Below, piece by piece: positions 47,414 to 56,076 of a stretch of DNA of 64,000 bases (position 1 is the stretch's first letter; every line of letters begins with the position of its first letter). Origin of the DNA: Chelatococcus composti. GTDB lineage: Bacteria > Pseudomonadota > Alphaproteobacteria > Rhizobiales > Beijerinckiaceae. The notes below the pieces were generated by a model. The model was given only the letters and a program-made list of their open reading frames with translations. It ran no database searches and had not been told where the DNA came from. The stretch lies in contig NZ_JACHEH010000001.1 in the NCBI RefSeq assembly GCF_014201415.1, forward strand, positions 372,001-436,000, written 5' to 3'. The position numbers and the translations under genes are program-made.

Positions 47414-49960
47414 ATGGCCGTGACGCAGAACCTCCTGCGGGAGTACAGAGAGCGGCGGGACTTCACCAGGACCGCCGAGCCCGACATCACGGACCGGGAG
47501 GCCCAGGGTGGCGAGGGACTGCTGTTCGTCGTGCAGAAGCATGCCGCCACCCGCCTCCACTACGATTTCCGCCTTGAATGGAAGGGCGTCCTGAAGAGCT
47601 GGGCGGTGACGCGCGGGCCGAGCCTCGACCCCGGCGACAAGCGCCTTGCTGTGCGGACGGAGGACCATCCGCTCGCCTACGGCGAGTTCGAGGGCGTCAT
47701 TCCCGAGGGGCAGTACGGCGCGGGCACGGTCATGCTGTGGGACCGCGGCACCTGGGAGCCGGTGGAGGACCCCGAGAAGGGCCTGCGCCGCGGCAAGCTG
47801 ACCTTCCGCCTGAACGGGGAGCGCCTGAAGGGCGAGTGGGCGCTGGTGCGCATGGCGCCGAAGCCGGGTGAAAAGCGCGAGAACTGGCTGCTGATCAAGC
47901 ACCGGGAAGGGCAGGCTGGCCGGCGTCGCCCGGCCGACATCCTGGCGCGGCATACCCGCAGCGTCGCATCCGGCCGCACGATGAGGGACATCGCCGCTGC
48001 CGGGCGCACGATCGCCCCCGAGGATGTGGCGCCCGAGCGGCGCGCCCGCCGGCCATCGGCAAAATCCGCGGCTCCAAAGGCGGCGAAGGGGCGACGCGGC
48101 GAGCACGCGCTGCCGCGCTGGGTGGAGCCGCAGCTCGCCACGCTGGTCGACGCCGCCCCCGAGGGCGGACAATGGCTGGCGGAGATGAAGTATGACGGCT
48201 ACAGGGCCCTCGTCGCCATAGGCCGCGGCGCCTGCCGAGTCTATACGCGCAACGGCAAGGACTGGACCCACCGTTTCGGCGAAATCGCACGGGCGGCCAG
48301 CCGTCTGGACACGTCGGGCGCGCTGATCGACGGCGAGATCGTTGCTTTCGACGACAAGGGCAGGACCGACTTCTCCACCCTGCAGGCGGCGCTGCAGGCG
48401 GGTGGCAAGGGGCTTGCGTTTTTTGCCTTCGACCTCCTGTGGCTCGACGGGGCGGATATCCGCTCGCGCCCGCTCGTGGAACGCAAGGACCTGCTGCACC
48501 AGCTGCTGGCCGAGGCCGGGCCGCCACTTGTCTACTCGACGCATGTTGTCGGCAACGCGCCCGAGGTGAACCGGCGGCTGTGCGCCGCGGGGCACGAGGG
48601 CATCGTGGCCAAGCGCGCGCAGGACGCCTATCGTTCCGGCCGCGGGCGCAGCTGGCTGAAGGTGAAATGCGCGGCGCGGCAGGAGTTTGTCATCGGCGGT
48701 TATCGGCCCAGCGACAAGAAGGGCCGCACCGTCGCCTCGCTTCTCATCGGGGTGAACGAGGGAGGTCGGCTCGTCTACAAGGGGCGTGTCGGCGCCTTCG
48801 AGGGGGACCATCTGGCCCGGCTCGAGCGCCTGCTCGCCAGCCGTGGCCGCAAGACATCCCCCTTCGTCGAGCTTCCGCGCGACATTGCGCGCGAGGCGCG
48901 CTTCGTGCGGCCGGACATCGTCGTCGAGGTGGGGTTCGCCGAGTTCACGCGCGAGGGCGTCGTGCGCCATGGCGTGCTCAAGGGCATCCGCGAGGACAAG
49001 CCGGCGCGCGAGGTGGTGATGGAAACTCCGGGGGCAACCGCCATGCAGGACCATGAAGCGCGGGATGTCATCGCCGGCGTGAAGCTGTCCAACCCCGATA
49101 AGGTGCTCTTCGCCGGGCAGGGTGTCACAAAAGCGGACCTTGCGGCTCACTACGAGCGGGTCGCCGGGCGCATCCTGCCTTTCGTCACCGGGCGACTCCT
49201 CAGCCTCGTGCGCTGTCCCGAGGGGGCCGGCACGCAGTGCTTCTTCCAGAAGCACGGCAACAAGACCGTGGCACGGCAGTTCCGGCGCCATGAGATCACC
49301 GAGAGCGACGGCGAGCGCGGCATCTATCTCTATGTCGACGACCTTGCCGGCCTCGTGGCCGGCGTGCAGATGGGAACGCTCGAATTTCACATCTGGGGCT
49401 CGCGCATCGACCGACTCCAGCAGCCGGACCGGCTCGTCTTCGATCTCGACCCTGACGAGGCGCTCGACTTTGCCGCCGTGCGCGCCGCCGCCTTCGATCT
49501 GCGCGAGCGGCTGGCTGCTCTCGGTCTGACGACCGTGCCGCTGTTGACGGGCGGCAAGGGCATCCATGTCATCGCGCCGCTGGCGCGCCGGGCCGCGTGG
49601 CCGACGGTCAAGGCTTTCGCCCGCGCCTTTGCCCGGCATGTCGCCGCAGAGGCGCCGGAGCGCTACGTTGCCCAGGCCGCGAAGGCCAAGCGCACCGGCC
49701 GCATCTTTATCGACTGGCTGCGCAACGAGCGTGGCGCCACCGCCATCGCGCCCTATTCGACACGGGCGAAGAAGAACGCGCCGGTTGCCACGCCGGTGGG
49801 CTGGGACGAGCTGACGACCATCTCATCCGCGCAGGCCTTCACCATTGCCGACATGGAAGCGCGCCTTTCCGCCCCCGACCCCTGGGCGGATGAGGCCGAG
49901 CTGCGCCAGACCATCACCAAGGCCATGCTCGGCAAGGTCAACGCGAGGGACGACGACTGA
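47414..49960 (+). CDS. ligD: Multifunctional NHEJ DNA ligase D
   Basis: An 848-aa enzyme with the order phosphoesterase, ligase, polymerase. The 3'-phosphoesterase domain (about 1-170) has His43, His49, Asp51, Arg53 (RLHYDFRLEWKG) and His85 in place. The ATP-dependent ligase domain (about 240-540) has the nucleotidyl Lys259 in AEMKYDGYRAL. The archaeo-eukaryotic primase-type polymerase domain (about 555-840) has catalytic aspartates in VFDLDPDEALDF and the later DWLRNERGATAIAPYS. It joins Ku-bound ends after fill-in or resection. All three active sites look intact. Confidence 0.96.
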   Translation: MAVTQNLLREYRERRDFTRTAEPDITDREAQGGEGLLFVVQKHAATRLHYDFRLEWKGVLKSWAVTRGPSLDPGDKRLAVRTEDHPLAYGEFEGVIPEGQYGAGTVMLWDRGTWEPVEDPEKGLRRGKLTFRLNGERLKGEWALVRMAPKPGEKRENWLLIKHREGQAGRRRPADILARHTRSVASGRTMRDIAAAGRTIAPEDVAPERRARRPSAKSAAPKAAKGRRGEHALPRWVEPQLATLVDAAPEGGQWLAEMKYDGYRALVAIGRGACRVYTRNGKDWTHRFGEIARAASRLDTSGALIDGEIVAFDDKGRTDFSTLQAALQAGGKGLAFFAFDLLWLDGADIRSRPLVERKDLLHQLLAEAGPPLVYSTHVVGNAPEVNRRLCAAGHEGIVAKRAQDAYRSGRGRSWLKVKCAARQEFVIGGYRPSDKKGRTVASLLIGVNEGGRLVYKGRVGAFEGDHLARLERLLASRGRKTSPFVELPRDIAREARFVRPDIVVEVGFAEFTREGVVRHGVLKGIREDKPAREVVMETPGATAMQDHEARDVIAGVKLSNPDKVLFAGQGVTKADLAAHYERVAGRILPFVTGRLLSLVRCPEGAGTQCFFQKHGNKTVARQFRRHEITESDGERGIYLYVDDLAGLVAGVQMGTLEFHIWGSRIDRLQQPDRLVFDLDPDEALDFAAVRAAAFDLRERLAALGLTTVPLLTGGKGIHVIAPLARRAAWPTVKAFARAFARHVAAEAPERYVAQAAKAKRTGRIFIDWLRNERGATAIAPYSTRAKKNAPVATPVGWDELTTISSAQAFTIADMEARLSAPDPWADEAELRQTITKAMLGKVNARDDD

Positions 49961-49972
49961 GTCTCGGCGCCG

Positions 49973-49997
49973 GGAACCGTCTGCTCGCGGGGCGGTT
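49973..49997 (+). promoter_or_regulatory. EcfG-type promoter of the small membrane-protein gene
   Basis: GGAAC (49973-49977), a 16-bp spacer and GGTT (49994-49997) repeat the exact architecture seen before the DUF3182 gene. It lies 27 bp upstream of the start codon and 12 bp after the ligD stop. Confidence 0.6.
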
Positions 49998-50024
49998 GGA
50001 GGAGTTCCCCCACGAGCAAGGTGA

Positions 50025-50336
50025 ATGTCCATGACCGATGCACGACCGATGAAGGCCCCGTCCGACGATCCGGCCGCCGTAGCGCGACTGCGACACGACG
50101 TCGATCTCGGCAGGACGAGGGACAAGGTGGCCTTTCCCGACCCGGCCGCCGCGCCACTCGGTACGGACGATGAGGCGGCTGGCACGCCCGCAACCACTGC
50201 GGAACTGCACATGGAGAACGAGGCGCTGCCGCCGCCGCCGTCCCGGCCGCCGGACAGCCGCCGCGCCATCCTAGTCGGCGCCAGCATCGCCGCGGCCGCG
50301 GCCGTCGTCATCGTCGCTGTCGCGGCCCTCGTGTGA
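50025..50336 (+). CDS. Small tail-anchored membrane protein of unknown function
   Basis: A 103-aa protein I do not recognise. Residues 1-75 are polar, acidic and proline-rich; a single hydrophobic helix at the C-terminus (AILVGASIAAAAAVVIVAVA) suggests tail anchoring with the N-terminus in the cytoplasm. ATG 50025 has AAGGTG upstream; ATG 50031 is possible. It lies 64 bp behind ligD with its own EcfG-type promoter, so it is probably a general-stress gene. Confidence 0.65.
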   Translation: MSMTDARPMKAPSDDPAAVARLRHDVDLGRTRDKVAFPDPAAAPLGTDDEAAGTPATTAELHMENEALPPPPSRPPDSRRAILVGASIAAAAAVVIVAVAALV

Positions 50337-50604
50337 GGGGCGCGCAGGGCGCTGGCGGCAGCGTGCCGGGGATGGTCGGGGCCGGCCCGCAGCCCCGAAG
50401 ACGGCCGAAGGGCCGGCGGAGGAAGGGCCCAGCCGGCGTCTGCCACGTCGCAGACCAGGGGAAGGGGGGTTGGGGGCGACGCACCATCGCCGGCTGGACG
50501 TCTACCAACCAGCGGCAAGGGACGAGGTTCCGCCGCTCACGAAAAATTCTTGCGGGCCGTGATCGCGGTTCCGCCGCCAGGGCTGATCGGCGTTGGCAGA
50601 AGCG

Positions 50605-51498
50605 TCAGGTTGTGGAGCCGGCAGGCTCGGGGCCGCTGGGGAACTCGGCCGCGACATCGTGCAGCCCGCTGCAGAAGGCTTCCGCCTTGCGGTTGTGGTT
50701 CCGCCGGCGCAGCGTGACGTAGTCCTGCCCGCTGTCGATGAAACCGTAGGGCGCGACGAGCCGGCTCGCGGCGATGTCGTCCGCCACGAGAGGCCAGGGG
50801 GCGATCCCGACGCCGAGGCCGCCGACGGCGGCCTCCAGCATGAAGTAGAAGTGCTCGAACTCGCTGGCCGGCCGCAGTTCCACGTCAACAGCGGCACGCT
50901 CGCACCAGTCGCTCCATGCCGAGCGGCGCGTCTGCGTCTGCAGCATCGGCAGCGAGAAGAGGTTGTCCGGCCCCGCGCCGAGCTTCGGCGAGCAGACCGG
51001 GCCGAACCGCTCGGCGAAGAGAGGGATCACTTCGGCGTCCTCCGGCCAGGGGCCGGCGCCGACGCGGATCGCGACATCGAAGCTCTCCCGCGAGAAGTCG
51101 ACCGGCGTGTCCGCGGTGCTGAGCCTGATGGTGATGGCGGGATGGCTCTGGCGGAAGCGGTGGAGCCGCGGGATCAGCCATTTCATCAGGAAGGTGCCGA
51201 GGCAAGACACGTCGAGATGACCTTCCTCCGCGCTGGCGACGAGGCGCACCGCCGCGTCGATACGGTCGAAAGCCTCGCTCAGCGCCGGCAGCAGCGTCCG
51301 GCCCGCGTCGGTCAGCCTCGGCGCGTTCTTCGGCCCTTCGAACAGGCGCACGCCGAGCGCCTCCTCGAGATTCTGGATCTGGCGGCTGATGGCGCTGTGG
51401 GTGACGTGCAGCTCCTCGGCAGCCAGCTTCATGAGGCCGTGCCGCCCGGCGGCCTCGAATGCACGCAGGGCGTTGAGCGAGGGCAGGCGGCGCGCCAT
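50605..51498 (-). CDS. LysR family regulator, GcvA-like
   Basis: A 297-aa transcription factor. The N-terminal winged helix is clear: LPSLNALRAFEAAGRHGLMK and LHVTHSAISRQIQNLEEALG. The effector domain follows, with LSTADTPVDFSRESFDVAIR and the GLGVGIAPWPLVADD hinge typical of the GcvA/AmpR subgroup. The frame opens at 51558; ATG 51498 with AAGGA upstream gives the usual length. It is divergent from an EamA exporter gene about 295 bp away, which is the likely target. Confidence 0.9.
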   Translation of the reverse strand: MARRLPSLNALRAFEAAGRHGLMKLAAEELHVTHSAISRQIQNLEEALGVRLFEGPKNAPRLTDAGRTLLPALSEAFDRIDAAVRLVASAEEGHLDVSCLGTFLMKWLIPRLHRFRQSHPAITIRLSTADTPVDFSRESFDVAIRVGAGPWPEDAEVIPLFAERFGPVCSPKLGAGPDNLFSLPMLQTQTRRSAWSDWCERAAVDVELRPASEFEHFYFMLEAAVGGLGVGIAPWPLVADDIAASRLVAPYGFIDSGQDYVTLRRRNHNRKAEAFCSGLHDVAAEFPSGPEPAGSTT

Positions 51499-51517
51499 GT
51501 GCGTTTTCCTTGTATAG

Positions 51518-51531
51518 GAAGTGATTACTTC
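51518..51531. promoter_or_regulatory. Short inverted repeat upstream of the LysR gene
   Basis: GAAGT (51518-51522) and ACTTC (51527-51531) flank GATT, 20 bp upstream of the lysR start codon. Size and place suit a LysR autoregulatory half-site pair. The rest of the 295-bp gap to the EamA gene shows no coding sequence. Confidence 0.35.
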
Positions 51532-51793
51532 TCGTTTTTCGCGCCCGTTTTTCCCCATTATAGCGTGCAGCCATGTCCGCTGCGAAGTTCATAAAACTGA
51601 ATTTTCCTCGCCGCCTCCGACCGTCCCTGGTGCGTCCGTGCGCCGGACGGATCGCGCCCGGCGTCCGGGCGGCTTTTGGAAAATGCAGGGGTGCGAATGC
51701 AGCACACCTTTCCGGAGAAAGCAGGATGAGCCTTTCACTCTGCCTCGCCCGCCCCGGCAGTGATCGGTGCACCATGAAGCGCCGGGGGCGGGC

Positions 51794-52666
51794 ATGACCT
51801 TTGGCCCGATCCTGCTCGTCATCACGGCAGCCTTCGTCCACGCGACCTGGAACCTCCTGGCCAAGCGTGCCTCGTCCGCCGGAGCGGCCTTCGTGTTCGT
51901 CTACAATGTCGTCGCCTGTGTCGCGTACCTGCCGTGGGTGGTCTACCTGATGGCGGGCGGAGACATGCGATGGAGCTGGGAGGGAGTTACCTTCATCGTT
52001 CTCAGCGGCCTCGTCCATCTGGCCTACAGCCTGTGCCTGCAACGGGGCTACCAGCACGCCGACTTTTCCGTCGTCTACCCCGTCGCCCGGGGCACGGGTC
52101 CGATGCTCTCGAGCATCGGGGCGGTGCTGATCCTCGGCGAGCAGCCGACGCTCGCGGTCGTCGCGGGCCTCGTCGCCGTCGTGACCGGCATCGGCCTGAT
52201 TGCGACGCAGGGTGACCTCTCCGCCTTCCGCAAGCCGGGAGGGCGGGTGGGCGTCAGCTGGGGGACGGTGACGGGCGGCCTGATCGCCTCCTACACCGTG
52301 GTTGACGCCTATGCCGTCAAGGCGCTCGGCATCGCGCCCGTGATCCTCGACTGGTTCTCGAACCTGGTGCGCTTCTTCCTGCTGGCGCCCGTCGTCATCG
52401 CCAACCCGCGCCGCGCCGCAGCCGCCATGCGCGGCCACTGGCTCAGAGCCATCGGCGTCGGCCTGCTGTCACCGCTCTCCTACATTCTCGTGCTGACGGC
52501 GCTGAATCTTGGCGCTCCGCTGAGTGTCGTCGCACCGATGCGCGAGATGTCGATGATGGTCGGGGCACTCATGGGCATGTTGATCCTGCGCGAGAAGGTG
52601 GGCCCGTGGCGGCTCGTCGGCTGCGCGGTCCTGATTGGCGGCGTCATCCTGCTGACGTCCCGCTGA
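51794..52666 (+). CDS. EamA (DMT) family transporter
   Basis: A 290-aa inner-membrane protein with about ten helices in two repeated EamA halves. The first half starts ILLVITAAFVHATWNLLAKR and the second around GTVTGGLIASYTVVDAYAVK. The C-terminal GMLILREKVGPWRLVGCAVL followed by IGGVI is typical. Family members export amino acids or other metabolites. GTG 51767 would add 9 residues; ATG 51794 gives the usual short N-terminus. It is divergent from the GcvA-like LysR gene. Confidence 0.9.
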   Translation: MTFGPILLVITAAFVHATWNLLAKRASSAGAAFVFVYNVVACVAYLPWVVYLMAGGDMRWSWEGVTFIVLSGLVHLAYSLCLQRGYQHADFSVVYPVARGTGPMLSSIGAVLILGEQPTLAVVAGLVAVVTGIGLIATQGDLSAFRKPGGRVGVSWGTVTGGLIASYTVVDAYAVKALGIAPVILDWFSNLVRFFLLAPVVIANPRRAAAAMRGHWLRAIGVGLLSPLSYILVLTALNLGAPLSVVAPMREMSMMVGALMGMLILREKVGPWRLVGCAVLIGGVILLTSR

Positions 52667-52715
52667 AGGCCGCCTTCGACGGTCATGGGGCTGGCTTGCC
52701 GGCCCGCCTGTCCGG

Positions 52716-53651
52716 TCAGTCACGCCCGGCAGCGGGTTCCGGCTGTCTCGGCAACGGTCTCGACTGCGCGCCGCGCCGGCCGAGGCTGTTGACGATGACG
52801 ACGCCGGCAAGCGCGAGGCTGCCGCCCAGAAGGGTGGCGAGAGACGGTGCCTCGCCGAGGGCGATCCAGGCCAGGACTACCGCACAGGGCGGGATGAGAT
52901 AGAGAAACATGCCGGCGCGGGCAGCACCGAAGCTGCGGATCGCATAGGTCCAGCACGCCTGTCCGACGATGCCCGGCCCGATGGCTAGGAAGATCACTGA
53001 CAGCATGGTGTCCGTGCCGGCTGCACGCACCTCGGAAAGGCCGTCGCGCAGCCAGGGCAACAGCATCACCGCGCCAGCCAGCAGCACGAAGGCGGTCACG
53101 TCGGGCGGGGCCAGCCGCTGCAGCAGGTCGCGCTGGAGCACGGAGTAGAGCGCGGCACAGACAGCGGCGCCGAGGACGAGGCTTGAGCCGGCGCCGAACG
53201 CGATGCCGCCCGGCTGCCCCCAGGCGATCACGGCAACCCCGGCGAGGCCGGTCACGGCCCCCAGCCAGCCCCAGGGCGTGAAGACCTCGCGGAGGAAGAT
53301 GACGGCGAGCAGCGCCATGAAAAGCGGCTGGGTATTGACGATGAAGCTCGCCGCCCCGGCGGACACCTCGGCCTGCCCTAGGTTGAGCAGGATGTTGTAG
53401 AGCGCGATGCCCAGGCACCCGCACAGCGCCACCCGCCCGTAGTCCCGCGCGGAAAAGCCCCGCGGCCGCCGCCAGGCGAGCCATGCGCCCACGAAGAGCG
53501 CCGCAAGGGCGAAGCGCAGCGAGGCGAGCGGCAGCGGAGAAAGCTCGCGCAGGGCAAACCGGATGGCCGGGAAGGACGCCGACCAGGTCAGCACCGTGCC
53601 GGCGACGGCGAGGGCGGGCAGAAGCCCCGGGATGGAGCGTGTGTTCGACAT
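52716..53651 (-). CDS. EamA (DMT) family transporter
   Basis: A 311-aa exporter with ten predicted helices and two EamA repeats. The first starts ALAVAGTVLTWSASFPAIRF; the second centres on LLGGSLALAGVVIVN. A basic, Pro/Arg-rich cytoplasmic tail of about 20 residues follows. It is divergent from the LysR gene at 53709, and an operator-like repeat overlaps its start codon, so that regulator probably controls it. Confidence 0.9.
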   Translation of the reverse strand: MSNTRSIPGLLPALAVAGTVLTWSASFPAIRFALRELSPLPLASLRFALAALFVGAWLAWRRPRGFSARDYGRVALCGCLGIALYNILLNLGQAEVSAGAASFIVNTQPLFMALLAVIFLREVFTPWGWLGAVTGLAGVAVIAWGQPGGIAFGAGSSLVLGAAVCAALYSVLQRDLLQRLAPPDVTAFVLLAGAVMLLPWLRDGLSEVRAAGTDTMLSVIFLAIGPGIVGQACWTYAIRSFGAARAGMFLYLIPPCAVVLAWIALGEAPSLATLLGGSLALAGVVIVNSLGRRGAQSRPLPRQPEPAAGRD

Positions 53652-53710
53652 ACGAGCTATGTGCCACAGACGCAGCTATTGACATATCGCGCCGATCTAC
53701 ATTCAGCTAT
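53648..53710. promoter_or_regulatory. Operator-like repeats between the EamA and LysR genes
   Basis: An inverted repeat ACATA-N5-TATGT spans 53648-53662 and fits the LysR T-N11-A pattern. AGCTAT occurs three times in direct orientation, at 53655, 53674 and 53705. The 57-bp gap thus contains little besides regulatory sequence. Confidence 0.5.
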
Positions 53711-54626
53711 GAGCGTCATGCACATCTTGTCTCTTCCTCCGCTCGAATACCTGCAGGCGGTGGTGGCTGCTGCAACGCTGGGATCCTTCAGCGCCGCAGC
53801 GGAACGGCTCGGCATCACGCATGGTGCGGTGAGCCGCAGGATCGCGGCGGTGGAGCACTGGGCCGGTCGGCCTCTCTTCATGCGGCACGGCCGGGGCGTC
53901 CGCCCCACGCTGGAAGGTGAACAGCTCGTCGCCCGGATTGAAACGGCCATCACCATGCTGGAGGATGGGCGGCCCTCCCGCAGGGGGGAGGGTGAGCTTC
54001 CGGTCATCCGCGTCGGCGTGGTGGCATCCTTCGCGCGGCTGTGGCTGATCCCGAACCTGCCGTTTCTGGAAGGGACACCCGCCGATCTGCGTGTCGAGCC
54101 CGACGTCGACGATCGCCTGATGACGCTGTCCGATGCGCGTATGGCGATCCGGCTCGGCAAGGGCGACTGGCCTGGCGTCGTTGCCGAGCCGCTCGTCACG
54201 GAGACGCTCTATCCCGTCGCGGCGCCCTCGCTCGCCGGCGCCCTCGGCTGCTCCCCTTCGCCGGAGAGGCTGCTGGAGCATCCGTTGCTTCACGATGCCT
54301 CGACGATCGGCTGGCGCCACTGGCTGACCGGCCTCTCTGTCGACTATGCGCTGCGGCCGCAGGATCGTATCCTGCAGGGGCACGACCTCGCCCTGCTGGC
54401 TGCTGCGGCTGGCCTCGGTATATCCCTCGTGCGCGATCCCTACGGGCTCGCCTTTTCCCGCAGCCTGGGGCTCGTGCCCGTCCACGAGCAGAGGGCCGTC
54501 AACCCCAACCGTTTCCATGTCGTCACACGCCCCGGCCAGCGCCACCCGGCGATGCAGAGGCTGATCACGCGGTTCCACCAGCTTTTCACGCCGGCGCCGA
54601 CCGTGCCTGAACATTCGCCGGTCTGA
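53709..54626 (+). CDS. LysR family regulator
   Basis: A 305-aa LysR protein. The DNA-binding domain is LEYLQAVVAAATLGSFSAAA and LGITHGAVSRRIAAVEHWAG. The effector domain has IRVGVVASFARLWLIPNLP and the later hinge LALLAAAAGLGISLVRDPYG. The frame opens at 53661, but ATG 53709 or 53718 avoids the operator and gives normal length. It is divergent from an EamA exporter, the probable target. Confidence 0.88.
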   Translation: MSVMHILSLPPLEYLQAVVAAATLGSFSAAAERLGITHGAVSRRIAAVEHWAGRPLFMRHGRGVRPTLEGEQLVARIETAITMLEDGRPSRRGEGELPVIRVGVVASFARLWLIPNLPFLEGTPADLRVEPDVDDRLMTLSDARMAIRLGKGDWPGVVAEPLVTETLYPVAAPSLAGALGCSPSPERLLEHPLLHDASTIGWRHWLTGLSVDYALRPQDRILQGHDLALLAAAAGLGISLVRDPYGLAFSRSLGLVPVHEQRAVNPNRFHVVTRPGQRHPAMQRLITRFHQLFTPAPTVPEHSPV

Positions 54627-54711
54627 CGCGGCACGGCCAGCGCGCCGGACTCCTGCCGCCGCCATGGGCCTGCGGGTCGCCACCGTCGTCCAGATTCCAC
54701 GAAATGTTGCC

Positions 54712-54731
54712 GAATTGACGGGGGTCAATTC
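54712..54731. promoter_or_regulatory. Perfect 20-bp palindromic operator candidate
   Basis: GAATTGAC (54712-54719) and GTCAATTC (54724-54731) flank GGGG. It lies 63 bp upstream of the thiolase start, in a 168-bp gap after the LysR gene. The TTGAC-N4-GTCAA core fits a dimeric repressor site; the cognate regulator is not evident. Confidence 0.55.
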
Positions 54732-54794
54732 AGTGGCCGGCAGTCCTTGCGAAGCTCTCCATGCGGCGGTCAAGCATGGAGGACTATCGGTGTC

Positions 54795-56075
54795 ATGAGA
54801 AATCAGCTGAAAGAACGTGTCGCCATTTCCGGCGTCGGATGTTCCCGTTTCGGTGATTTGCTTCGAACGCCCGACCTCAAGGGTCTCACCATCCAGGAGC
54901 TGACGGCGCGCGCGGTCAAGGAAGCGCTCGATGATGCGGGACTGACCGGACAGGACGTGGACGCGGTGTTCGCCGGCAACGCCATGGTTCACAGCTCGCA
55001 GGTGCCTGCGACCTATTCGCAGCTGTCGAAGTGGACGGGCACGCAGTTCAAGGCGGGCGTGCATTTCGAGGCCCAGTGCTCGACCACCAACATCGGTGCC
55101 ATTCTGGCGGCCATGTCGATTGCGGCCGGTGTGTACGACACGGTCCTCGTCTTCGGCCTCGAGACGACGCGCACCAAGGTGAAGGGCCACAGTCCCTATG
55201 AGCGCGAGCCGATTTCCCACCAGCAGACCTGGTTGTGGACCGACATGGCCGTGAACCAGGCCTATGCCGTGGCCCAGGGTTACGACATCTTCTCCACCTA
55301 CAATGGCCTCGTCTCGCTGGGGTACTGCCGCAAGTACGGCGTCTCGATCGAGGATTTCGACCGCTCCATGTACGAGCTCTGCCGCACGCGGCGGTTCCAC
55401 GGCTCGCTGAACCCCAAGGCCAATATTCAGGAGACGCTGGAGGCCCGCGCGGCCCGCGCCGGCTACTCCGACCCCTACGAATACTGGCAGTCGGACGAGC
55501 ACAATCCGTTCGTCGCCTGGCCTTCGCGTCTGCTCAGCTTGGTGACGACCGCCGACGGCGCTTCCGCCATGGTGCTGACCCGCGCCGACCTCGCCAGGGG
55601 CGGCAAGTCGCAGCCCGTCGAGGTCAAGGGCTTCGGCGTCAGCTACAGCGACCTGCCGTGGTATGGCGAAGACCCGACTTATTGGGAGTTCGACAGGCGC
55701 GCGGTCGATGCGGCGTTCGACATGGCGGGCATCAAGGCCGCTGACATCGACTACCTGCACACGCACGACTGCTCGCACATCAGCAGCATCTGTACGGCCG
55801 AGACAATCGGCTACCTAGAGCCGGGCAAGGGACTTCAGGCCGCCCGTGAAGGCCGCCTGCGGTTTGACGGCGACCGCCCCATGTCCACCCATGGCGGGCG
55901 TCACGCCTTCGGCCATGCCTGGGGGGCGAGTGCCGGATCGGACACCTACGAGGCCGTCCTGCAGATGCGGGGGCAGGCCGGGGCGCGGCAGATCCCGAAG
56001 GCCCCGGAAGTTTCGGTCATCCATACCCACGGCTACGCCATGATCGGTGCCGTGCTTGTCCTGGGGAGCATGTGA
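54795..56075 (+). CDS. Thiolase family protein, SCP-x-like acetyl-CoA acetyltransferase
   Basis: A 426-aa thiolase-fold protein of the lipid-transfer/SCP2-thiolase group. The nucleophile is Cys95 in HFEAQCSTTNIGAILA. The acid/base histidines lie in THDCSHISSICTAE and THGGRHAFGHAWGASAG. Such proteins cleave or condense acyl-CoA chains, often in branched-chain, steroid or aromatic side-chain catabolism, and usually work with a DUF35 partner, which follows here 1 bp later. The frame opens at 54747; ATG 54795 has GGAGGA upstream. The physiological substrate is unknown. Confidence 0.88.
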   Translation: MRNQLKERVAISGVGCSRFGDLLRTPDLKGLTIQELTARAVKEALDDAGLTGQDVDAVFAGNAMVHSSQVPATYSQLSKWTGTQFKAGVHFEAQCSTTNIGAILAAMSIAAGVYDTVLVFGLETTRTKVKGHSPYEREPISHQQTWLWTDMAVNQAYAVAQGYDIFSTYNGLVSLGYCRKYGVSIEDFDRSMYELCRTRRFHGSLNPKANIQETLEARAARAGYSDPYEYWQSDEHNPFVAWPSRLLSLVTTADGASAMVLTRADLARGGKSQPVEVKGFGVSYSDLPWYGEDPTYWEFDRRAVDAAFDMAGIKAADIDYLHTHDCSHISSICTAETIGYLEPGKGLQAAREGRLRFDGDRPMSTHGGRHAFGHAWGASAGSDTYEAVLQMRGQAGARQIPKAPEVSVIHTHGYAMIGAVLVLGSM

Positions 56076-56076
56076 G

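Noticed and set aside
47312-49639. A 775-codon minus-strand frame opposite ligD
   Set aside because: Shadow frame across the three LigD domains; no motif support.
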